Shown: one piece after another, positions 42,377-48,216 of the stretch | Position numbering within the stretch: position 1 is the first letter of the stretch | How the letters are laid out: every line of letters starts with the position of its first letter | Source of the DNA: Planctomycetaceae bacterium | GTDB taxonomy: Bacteria; Planctomycetota; Planctomycetia; Pirellulales; Pirellulaceae | DNA length: 48,216 bases | Direction: 5' to 3' | Assembly: GCA_002862205.1 (NCBI GenBank) | Contig: PKCN01000268.1 | Location: forward strand, 1 to 48,216 | The notes under the pieces: model-generated | What the model saw: the letters and a program-made list of their open reading frames with translations, nothing else | Database searches by the model: none | Told to the model about the DNA's origin: nothing | Made by a program: the position numbers and the translations under genes

Positions 42377-43120
42377 ATGAGTGAATACGGCGCTTTCAGT
42401 GATGACTATTACGTCAACATGAATCTTTCCACCGAGATGGAGTTGCCACAGAGTCGCGAGGCCGTGCTTCATTATTTTGAACAGGTCAGGCGTCGGTACC
42501 CGAAAATGCAGAACTTCTACTCGCGCGAGAAGGGTGAGTATGTTCTTGAAGAGGAAAAGGATGCCGGCGCGTATCGCTGGGCATCGGTCGAGGGCAAGCG
42601 TGTCAATGCCGGGGTTGTGAACCCCGATTCCTTTGATTCAGCCTTGGAACAGCACCGCACCGTGCTTGAATTGATCCCCTTTGAACTATCGATCAGTCCG
42701 CTCGATTGTGAGTCGCTGAGCGTGATGCTGGGGTTTGATTTTGCGTACCGTGGCAACCATAACGAGATTCTGGCCGAAGCGATTGGGGTAGCACCAGGGT
42801 TGGAACGCTTCACTGCGGTACCGTACGGCAAGTTACTGTCGCACGAGCCAGCCATCCAGTTTTCATTGGATGAGGATTGTCGCACGCAATGTCGTGTCAG
42901 TTTCGAGACACGCACCAGTGCTTACCAGGTGCGAAGTGGTGAGTACAGCGAAGATCAGATCAGTGTGTACCTGACCGTCCGCAGGTACGACAGTCTGGGA
43001 CCCAATGAAAACTACGCGTCCGAGTTTGATCGTTTAGCAGGTCTCTGTAGCGATTTGGTTGATGAGTATCTCGTTACCAGTGTGCTTCGCCCTCTGCAAG
43101 AAGCGATCTCTTTGCGTTAG
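42377..43120 (+). CDS. Hypothetical protein, 247 residues
   Basis: A soluble acidic cytoplasmic protein that I do not recognise. A strong ribosome site, GAGGAGG, lies six bases before the ATG, and composition is even along the length, so it is a real gene. It starts MSEYGAFSDDYYVNMNLS. Patterns such as VLHYFEQVRRRYPKM, ISPLDCESLSVMLGFDFAYRGNHNEILAEA (quoted in two parts: ISPLDCESLSVMLGF and DFAYRGNHNEILAEA) and QISVYLTVRRYD suggest an alpha/beta fold with no membrane segment. No catalytic motif is evident. A TATACT box lies 61 bases upstream. A 20-base repeat begins at the base after its stop. Confidence 0.8.
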   Translation: MSEYGAFSDDYYVNMNLSTEMELPQSREAVLHYFEQVRRRYPKMQNFYSREKGEYVLEEEKDAGAYRWASVEGKRVNAGVVNPDSFDSALEQHRTVLELIPFELSISPLDCESLSVMLGFDFAYRGNHNEILAEAIGVAPGLERFTAVPYGKLLSHEPAIQFSLDEDCRTQCRVSFETRTSAYQVRSGEYSEDQISVYLTVRRYDSLGPNENYASEFDRLAGLCSDLVDEYLVTSVLRPLQEAISLR

Positions 43121-43228
43121 GTGGCAACACTTTAACCTCGCTGGCAACGCTTTAACCTCGCTGGCAACGCTTTAACCTCACTGGCAACACTTTAACCTCG
43201 CTGGCAACACCTCACCCTCGCTGGCAAC
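43121..43228. repeat. 20-base tandem repeat x5.4 directly after a stop codon
   Basis: Unit CTGGCAACGCTTTAACCTCG, with copies at 43121, 43141, 43161, 43181 and 43201 and a partial one at 43221. The first copy starts immediately after the TAG stop of the hypothetical gene. The repeat fills most of the 131-base gap before the convergent larC stop. Confidence 0.97.
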
Positions 43229-43251
43229 AAATTCTTGGCCCACGAGAGGTG

Positions 43252-44451
43252 TCACTGAGTTTGGCTCGTGTAGGCAGCCGCTGCAGCACGCCGAATTTCC
43301 ATCGTGGTTGTTTGGTTGGCGGTAGCTGCGTTTCTTGCATCATCATCCTCGATCGTGAGTCGGTGATTACCGCTTGGGAGTTCGATGATTTTGCCACCAA
43401 TGGGCCCATATTCGGTATCCACGACGGTGGCTTCCCGACGCAATTTATGTCGATCGACATGGTGGCGGCGGATCCCGATTGCGGTGGTATGTTCGAAAAT
43501 GATGTTCTCGAGAAGCGTGACGTCGTTGCTTCCTGTCATGGCCGTCAGGATGACACCGGCTCGGCCCTTCTTCATGGTGCACGGGGTTTGAAATACATCC
43601 AAGGCCCCCGCAGCCAACAGGCGAGAGGCACAGTCCGCCAGTTGCTCGGGGGTGGAGTCGTCGAGATTCGATTCCAAGATGACGACTCGATCTGCTTCAA
43701 CCTGAGTGTGCAAGCCAGCAGTTTCTTTGTCGGTTTCACCCAAGATCACGCGAAGTACATTTGCCTGGGCCTCCAAGTCCATGCTGCCCGCACCGTAGCC
43801 AACAGCCTTCATGGTCATGGAGGGAAGCGGACCAAAGCTTGTAGCGCACGCTTTCAGGATCGCCGCCCCTGTGGGTGTGGTCAATTCAGCGCGGATATCC
43901 GAACCCACCACTGGAATGCCTTGCAGCAGTTCGGCGGTGGCTGGGGCGGGAATCGAGACCCGCCCGTGGGCAATGGTGATTTCGCCGGTGCCCGTCGGGA
44001 TGGGCGATGCGCTGATGGTTTCGATTCCCAATAAGTCCATGGCCACGGCGGTTCCGACGATATCAGCGATAGAGTCGATCGCTCCTACCTCGTGAAAATG
44101 AACTTTCTCGAGTGTCGAGCCATGTACTTTTGCTTCGGCTTCTGCAACTTTTTGGAAAATCTGGTGGGCGGTCTGTTGGGCCGCCTTGGGCACCTCGGTC
44201 GCCCTGTCAATCATCTCTGTGATGTGATGCAGGTGACGATGGGCGTGCTCAGGAGGATGCTCGATATGGACCGCAATTGCTCGGAAACCACGCTTTTTTA
44301 CGGTTTCTGAGCGAATGGTAAGCTCAGGGAGCCCCATCGAGCGGACGGCTGATTCGATTGCAGTCACATCCGCCCCAAGGTCCACCAAAGCACCCAGAGT
44401 CATGTCACCGCTAATTCCACTGATACAATCAAAATAGGCAATTTGCACCAT
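43252..44451 (-). CDS. larC: Nickel-pincer cofactor cyclometallase LarC
   Basis: LarC (DUF111 family) inserts nickel into the pyridinium-bisthiocarboxylate mononucleotide to make the pincer cofactor of lactate racemase and related enzymes. 399 residues in one frame; in Lactobacillus plantarum it is two frames joined by ribosomal frameshifting, and no such site is needed here. Seen: MVQIAYFDCISGISGDMTLG at the start, the His-rich stretch HPPEHAHRHLHH, KVHFHEVGAIDSIADIVG, LTTPTGAAIL, and the C-terminal half ESNLDDSTPEQLA..GALDVFQTPCTMKKGRAG. No larA, larB or larE lies in the window, so the client enzyme is unknown. Its start is divergent from rpmJ. Cytoplasmic. Confidence 0.93.
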   Translation of the reverse strand: MVQIAYFDCISGISGDMTLGALVDLGADVTAIESAVRSMGLPELTIRSETVKKRGFRAIAVHIEHPPEHAHRHLHHITEMIDRATEVPKAAQQTAHQIFQKVAEAEAKVHGSTLEKVHFHEVGAIDSIADIVGTAVAMDLLGIETISASPIPTGTGEITIAHGRVSIPAPATAELLQGIPVVGSDIRAELTTPTGAAILKACATSFGPLPSMTMKAVGYGAGSMDLEAQANVLRVILGETDKETAGLHTQVEADRVVILESNLDDSTPEQLADCASRLLAAGALDVFQTPCTMKKGRAGVILTAMTGSNDVTLLENIIFEHTTAIGIRRHHVDRHKLRREATVVDTEYGPIGGKIIELPSGNHRLTIEDDDARNAATANQTTTMEIRRAAAAAYTSQTQ

Positions 44452-44492
44452 TTTTTGGCTTTCTTGGTTGAGGAAATGCGTGTCGTTTGCCG

Positions 44493-44520
44493 TTGATGGA
44501 TTTGAGCGAGACGCTATACT
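44493..44520 (+). promoter_or_regulatory. Sigma-70-type promoter of rpmJ
   Basis: TTGATG at 44493-44498, a 16-base spacer, and TATACT at 44515-44520. The rpmJ ATG is 61 bases downstream. Position and match are good, unproven. Confidence 0.6.
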
Positions 44521-44580
44521 CCCGCTTCTAAATCTTTGCAGAAAACCAACCTATACGATACGTCCGACGAGATCGATCCG

Positions 44581-44733
44581 ATGAAAGTTGTAAGTAGTAT
44601 TGGCGCTTTGAAGTATCGCCATCCTGATTGCCAAGTTGTAAAACGACGCGGACGCATCTACGTCATTTGCAAGAGCAATCCGAAATTCAAGGTCCGTCAG
44701 GGTGGCGCCAAGGTCAAGAAGACCCGCCGCTAG
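44581..44733 (+). CDS. rpmJ: Ribosomal protein bL36, zinc-free type
   Basis: Smallest protein of the large ribosomal subunit, 50 residues: [17 protein letters not shown], then [20 protein letters not shown], and a basic tail. It resembles the YkgO form, which lacks the zinc ribbon: of the four ligands (three Cys and one His) only Cys17 and Cys30 remain, His14 stands where the first Cys is usual, and the final His is gone. The start is ATG 44581; the frame opens 15 codons earlier, but that part lacks similarity. It has its own promoter and terminator, so it is monocistronic and away from the main ribosomal operons. Confidence 0.93.
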   Translation: MKVVSSIGALKYRHPDCQVVKRRGRIYVICKSNPKFKVRQGGAKVKKTRR

Positions 44734-44758
44734 ACGAGAATTTTCTCTCCGTGAAAGC

Positions 44759-44786
44759 ACGACCGGCCCCTGAGTCGGTCGTTTTT
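44759..44786 (+). terminator. Rho-independent terminator after rpmJ
   Basis: Stem ACGACCG / CGGTCGT, loop of ten bases, followed by TTTTT. It lies 25 bases after the rpmJ stop and 35 bases before the next gene. Confidence 0.85.
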
Positions 44787-44821
44787 CATGCGCCCGTACC
44801 ATCGCCATATGGAATCTACTG

Positions 44822-45328
44822 ATGAAATCACGTGCCTGTTTTTTGATGGCTGCTCTCATTCTGATGGTGGGATGTGATTCCGGTGCCTCCAGTACCGGTA
44901 CCTCCGCTCCAGCGGCCGCTGATCCACTGACCGCTGCCCAGGCTGATTCGGGAACAGTGGCTGATTCGGGAACAGTGGCTGATTCCGGAACACAGGCTGG
45001 TAACGATCCTGCGGCTGAATCTGGCACGGTGACGCTCGAGATTCAGCGATCTGACTCAGCCAAGACAATCGAGATTGAAGATGTGCAGACGGGGACTACC
45101 CTCGAACAGGTAATGCGTTCGGTCACGCAGATCCCCATTTCGATTCGTGGTTCAGGCGTCACAGCTTTTGTTGACGGTATCGGCGAGCAGACGTCCAGTG
45201 GAAACGAGGGATGGGTATTTCGGGTGGACGGTGTTCATGCCAACCAGGGCGTGGGCAGCACCGTCCTCACGCCGCCAACAACCATCACGTGGGTTTATGG
45301 CGATGCAGGTGATCTGATCGGTCAGTAA
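44822..45328 (+). CDS. DUF4430-domain lipoprotein
   Basis: A 168-residue exported lipoprotein. The signal has lipobox LMVGC, so Cys18 would be lipidated and the protein anchored in a membrane. A disordered Ala/Ser/Thr linker (19-65) contains three ADSGTV copies from an 18-base repeat. Residues about 68-168 form a DUF4430 domain, the small beta-rich module related to the C-terminal domain of transcobalamin-like proteins: TTLEQVMRSVTQIP, GNEGWVFRVDGVHANQGVG, TPPTTITWVYGDAG. It probably binds a small ligand or another protein. It is 19 bases before an RND/MMPL transporter gene, so they probably form an operon and the lipoprotein may serve the transporter. Confidence 0.85.
   Translation: MKSRACFLMAALILMVGCDSGASSTGTSAPAAADPLTAAQADSGTVADSGTVADSGTQAGNDPAAESGTVTLEIQRSDSAKTIEIEDVQTGTTLEQVMRSVTQIPISIRGSGVTAFVDGIGEQTSSGNEGWVFRVDGVHANQGVGSTVLTPPTTITWVYGDAGDLIGQ
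44942..44995 (+). repeat. 18-base in-frame tandem repeat x3
   Basis: Copies of GCTGATTCGGGAACAGTG at 44942 and 44960, and a variant at 44978. They encode ADSGTV in the linker of the DUF4430 lipoprotein. Confidence 0.92.
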
Positions 45329-45347
45329 AGCTCGCGTCAATTGAAGG

Positions 45348-47669
45348 ATGCCGCGAATCATGTATCTCGTTTCGCGGTTCATGCTGGACAGTTGGAAGCT
45401 GATCACGTGCTTGATCATCGCAGGATCGGTGTTTGCAGTCGTTGGCTTGTTGAAGCTCTCGTTTGATGTTTCCCCCAACGATGTATTTCTGTCAGACAAT
45501 ACGGCTTCACAGCAGTTGCAGCAGCTTTATCGCGATTTCGGGCATGAAGACAACGAAATAGTAATCGTGCTCGAGGGCGACTCCCTGTTCGAGCCAGATG
45601 GGTTGGAGCAACTTCGGTTGTATCGCGATCAATTGGTGGACCTGCCAAAAATTACGCGAGTTGGCAGTATCTTTGACCTGCGTGATCGCCGCACCGGACT
45701 GCTTTTGGTTCCGAGGTATCTGCATCCTGACTTCGATGTTGCGAAGCTCAAGACGCAAATCACGCAGCACCCGATCGGAAAGAATCAACTGGTCTCGCAA
45801 GATGGCAGCATGCTTGTGTTGGTCGTCCGTGTTGCCGGTCAGTCCTTGCCTCTTTCAGTTTTGTCTGCGGCGGTTGCAGATGTTCAGAAGGTAAGTCAGT
45901 CGTACGAAGCAACGACAGGCTGTAAACCGTTGCTTGCGGGCCATCTTGTGATCCGCGCCGAAACCCTCGAATCATTGCGGGTGTCGATGGTCAATGGGTC
46001 GCTGTTTGCCACGTTGGTTTCTGCTTGCGTGGCATTGATCCTGTTCCGGGGAATCTGGCCCGTTTTGATCTGTTGCGCCGCGCCCGCCTTGGGAGTGTTA
46101 TGGACTTTGGGGGCAATGGGATGGGCCGGACAGCAAATTGGTGCCTTGGGCACCGTCATCCCTACGCTCGTCATGGTCATTGGTTTGAGCGATGCTGTTC
46201 ATCTGTTGTTGGAAACCAGACGACAGTTGGCGGTCGGCAAGACACGTGATCAGGCCATCATGCTGATGCTGAGCAGAACGGGGCCAGCCTGCCTGTTGAC
46301 TTCATTGACCACCGTGATTGGATTTGGGTCACTGTTGGCATCACAGACGCAAAGTGTGCAGCAGTTCGGGCTTTGTGCGGCGTTGGGATCATCCTTTGCC
46401 TTGTTGGCCGACTTGTTGGTCTTGCCAATCTTGATTCGGCATGTCAGTCCTCGGAAACTTGCGGGAAGAAATACCAGCCAAAATGACCTCACCAAGGATT
46501 GTGGGGAGTTACCCATCTCGGCATGGACCGGATGGATTGCATACTTCGCATTGAAGCATGCAAAAATACTTGCTGCGTTTGGCATCGCGGTCTCAATCGT
46601 TCTGATTATCCCCGCATTTCGTCAAGAGCCAGATATCATCTGGACAGAAACCCTTCCCAGGAATTCAGATGCCACGTTAGCACTGCAGCGAGCCGACGAA
46701 GTGATGGGCGGAGCGCTGCGAGCCCACATCATTGTGCAGTGGCCGGTGCAACGTCAGGTATCCGACGCTGAGACTCTCCGTGTCGCGGGGGAAGTGCATC
46801 AAGCGGTGCTGCAAACCGAGGGGATCAGTGGTCCGTTTTCGGTCTTGAATGTACTGGAAACAATACCCATCAAAAATCTTGATGCACGATACCGCCAAGC
46901 TCGTCGTCTTGCCGACGAGCAGTTGATGCGAATCGTTAATGAGCCCAAGCGTCGTTTGGTAGTGAGTGCTCAGGTCCCCAATGAGGGAGCCGCGGTTCTT
47001 GAGACACACTTGAAACCATTGGAAACGCGGCTCCTCGAAATCGAAGGACGGCATCCCGGATATACGATTCATGTGACGGGCACAGTCGTTGCCGCGGCAC
47101 GGAATATGAGATCTTTCATCGGTGATCTTGGCCTGAGTTTGGCGGTTGCCAGCGTCCTTATCTTCGTTGTATTGACATTCGCTTTTCGCTCCCTGCGCCT
47201 CGGTTTGATCAGCATCGTTCCCAATGCCTTGCCGCTGTTGGTGACAGCAGCTGGGCTGGTGTTGTGGGGATATCCACTACAGATCACTTCCGCACTTACC
47301 TTTTCCCTCTGTTTGGGACTTGCCGTTGATGACACCATCCACGTGATGATGCGGTACCGACAACTGATTGCCCCAGGGAACGACCCAAAGTCAGTTTCAA
47401 GTGATCAAACTGTTCCCGGTCAGGAATCAGATGATGGATGGGCCATCCGCGAAACGATCAATCAGGTGGGGCCCGCACTCGCGATCACAACCGCAATTCT
47501 GGTAAGTGGGTTTGGCGCCATGCTGATCAGTCCCATGCCAGGAATACAAATGTTCTCACTGCTGGGCTGCATCATTTTAGTAACCGCTTTCGTTGGTGAT
47601 CTGTTGATTTTGCCTGCCATCTTATTCGTGTTCGCGAGGAAGAAGTCATTTGATCGTACCAATGTTTAA
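45348..47669 (+). CDS. RND/MMPL family transporter
   Basis: A 773-residue inner-membrane transporter of the MMPL / RND type, which uses the proton gradient to export lipids or other hydrophobic compounds. The topology is two repeats of six membrane helices. TM1 is about 18-40 (LITCLIIAGSVFAVVGLL), followed by a large periplasmic loop to about 215, then five helices to about 365. TM7 is near 400-425, followed by a second loop to about 580, then five helices. IPTLVMVIGLSDAVHLLLETRR and LGLAVDDTIHVMMRYRQL are the paired conserved segments, with Asp residues likely used in proton transfer. ATG at 45348 directly follows AAGG; ATG at 45360 has a more usual distance from that site. The substrate is unknown. 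Confidence 0.92.
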   Translation: MPRIMYLVSRFMLDSWKLITCLIIAGSVFAVVGLLKLSFDVSPNDVFLSDNTASQQLQQLYRDFGHEDNEIVIVLEGDSLFEPDGLEQLRLYRDQLVDLPKITRVGSIFDLRDRRTGLLLVPRYLHPDFDVAKLKTQITQHPIGKNQLVSQDGSMLVLVVRVAGQSLPLSVLSAAVADVQKVSQSYEATTGCKPLLAGHLVIRAETLESLRVSMVNGSLFATLVSACVALILFRGIWPVLICCAAPALGVLWTLGAMGWAGQQIGALGTVIPTLVMVIGLSDAVHLLLETRRQLAVGKTRDQAIMLMLSRTGPACLLTSLTTVIGFGSLLASQTQSVQQFGLCAALGSSFALLADLLVLPILIRHVSPRKLAGRNTSQNDLTKDCGELPISAWTGWIAYFALKHAKILAAFGIAVSIVLIIPAFRQEPDIIWTETLPRNSDATLALQRADEVMGGALRAHIIVQWPVQRQVSDAETLRVAGEVHQAVLQTEGISGPFSVLNVLETIPIKNLDARYRQARRLADEQLMRIVNEPKRRLVVSAQVPNEGAAVLETHLKPLETRLLEIEGRHPGYTIHVTGTVVAAARNMRSFIGDLGLSLAVASVLIFVVLTFAFRSLRLGLISIVPNALPLLVTAAGLVLWGYPLQITSALTFSLCLGLAVDDTIHVMMRYRQLIAPGNDPKSVSSDQTVPGQESDDGWAIRETINQVGPALAITTAILVSGFGAMLISPMPGIQMFSLLGCIILVTAFVGDLLILPAILFVFARKKSFDRTNV

Positions 47670-47723
47670 CTTGCGTTGTTCGACCCTGAAAGTGTGACAT
47701 CGCAAGCCTTCATTATCGGTGCG

Positions 47724-47793
47724 GCAGTACAATGCAGCAGTACAACGAAGCAGTACAATGCAGCAGTACAACGAAGCAGTACAAATGCAGCAG
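47724..47793. repeat. 26-base tandem repeat x2.7
   Basis: Copies begin at 47724 and 47750, with a partial one at 47776. Each has two GCAGTACAA subunits about 13 bases apart. It lies between the MMPL gene and the last gene, starting 55 bases after the stop. Confidence 0.9.
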
Positions 47794-47818
47794 CGGCTCG
47801 GGGATGTTCCAGCAACGG

Positions 47819-47824
47819 TATAAT
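47819..47824 (+). promoter_or_regulatory. -10 box TATAAT before the last gene
   Basis: Perfect TATAAT in context CGGTATAATCAC, 37 bases before the ATG. No clear -35 element at the usual spacing; the tandem repeat ends about 26 bases upstream. Confidence 0.5.
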
Positions 47825-47860
47825 CACAGGGACACTCAAGGAGTGACTGGAGAATTTATC

Positions 47861-48216
47861 ATGAAAAAATATTTGGCAATTGTAGGATTCGTCTGCGGAT
47901 TTAGTCTGACGATCCTGCAGGTGAAGGCTGTCGAGCAGTTGATTGTTGACCAAGGCAAATCAAATGCTGAGATTATTCTCAGTGAATCTCCACCGCGTTC
48001 GACAAGACTTGCGGCTGCGGAATTGCAGACTTACCTTGCAAAAATCACAGGCGCAATCATTCCCATTGCAACGGTGCCTTCTGAGCACGTGTCTGTGCAG
48101 ATCTACATCGGCGAAAGCAGGTTTGCTGCCCAACAGGGAATCACCGCTGATGGACTGGAATGTGGCGCCTATCGAATCGTTTCCGGTAAAAACTGGCTCG
48201 CCTTGATTGGCGACGA
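47861..48216 (+). CDS. Secreted glycosidase-like protein, N-terminal part only
   Basis: The gene runs off the window end; 118 complete codons are visible. Residues 1-23 are a signal peptide (MKKYLAIVGFVCGFSLTILQ, then VKA). The rest matches the small N-terminal domain that precedes catalytic barrels in alpha-glucuronidase, GH20 and DUF4838 proteins: STRLAAAELQTYLAKITGAI, then IYIGESRFAAQQG. This suggests a large exported protein acting on polysaccharide, but the catalytic part is not in the window. A ribosome site (TGGAGA) lies eight bases before the ATG, and there is a TATAAT upstream. Confidence 0.75.
   Translation, partial: MKKYLAIVGFVCGFSLTILQVKAVEQLIVDQGKSNAEIILSESPPRSTRLAAAELQTYLAKITGAIIPIATVPSEHVSVQIYIGESRFAAQQGITADGLECGAYRIVSGKNWLALIGD

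Overview
The window looks like a piece of a planctomycete chromosome (Planctomycetota, probably of the Pirellulaceae type). The evidence is the gene content: a DUF1800/DUF1501 secreted pair, two secreted formylglycine sulfatases, a ThuA plus 'PVC-type' dehydrogenase plus haem c fusion protein, an SHD1-domain secreted protein, a DUF6807 protein, a Flp pilin, a Ser/Thr kinase with PAS domains, and a double-length UvrA like that of the related chlamydiae. No phage, insertion sequence, CRISPR array, rRNA or tRNA gene was recognised. Most of it is ordinary chromosomal sequence with long intergenic gaps.

Layout. 1-4 kb: a 59-residue Flp pilin gene (minus), then tandem clpP paralogues (plus), then a secreted SHD1 protein (minus). 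4.5-14.2 kb: a carbohydrate-type block, with a DUF6807 protein (plus) and a minus-strand run of Gfo/Idh/MocA oxidoreductase, ThuA-dehydrogenase-cytochrome fusion and a dihydroorotate-dehydrogenase-like protein, divergent from a XylR-type AraC regulator. 14.7-18.3 kb: a sulfatase, a roughly 1 kb sparse region and pheA, all minus. 18.4-23.6 kb: dnaK and clpB (plus), with a good sigma-54-type promoter before dnaK and a strong intrinsic terminator between them. 23.7-28.9 kb: minus-strand Rieske protein, DUF1501, DUF1800 and a small secreted protein. 29.3-30.5 kb: an 85-residue protein and an orphan ParA. 31.2-37.8 kb: the 2207-residue UvrA. 38-43.1 kb: kinase-PAS protein, second sulfatase and a hypothetical protein. 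43.2-48.2 kb: larC (minus), zinc-free type bL36, a DUF4430 lipoprotein followed by an RND/MMPL transporter, and the start of a secreted glycosidase-like protein cut by the window end.

How genes work together. ClpP1/ClpP2, DnaK and ClpB are protein-quality-control machinery. Gfo/Idh, ThuA-dehydrogenase and XylR-type regulator probably form a regulated sugar-oxidation locus. DUF4430 and MMPL are separated by 19 bases and are probably cotranscribed.

The most striking feature beyond the genes is the abundance of short tandem repeats: about fifteen loci in 48 kb, with units of 5 to 26 bases. Several begin exactly at or just after a stop codon. Those inside genes have units that are multiples of three, while many between genes do not. 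The best candidates for new biology are the repeats, the fused UvrA with an unrecognised C-terminal domain, the candidate sigma-54 control of dnaK, and the kinase-PAS protein.
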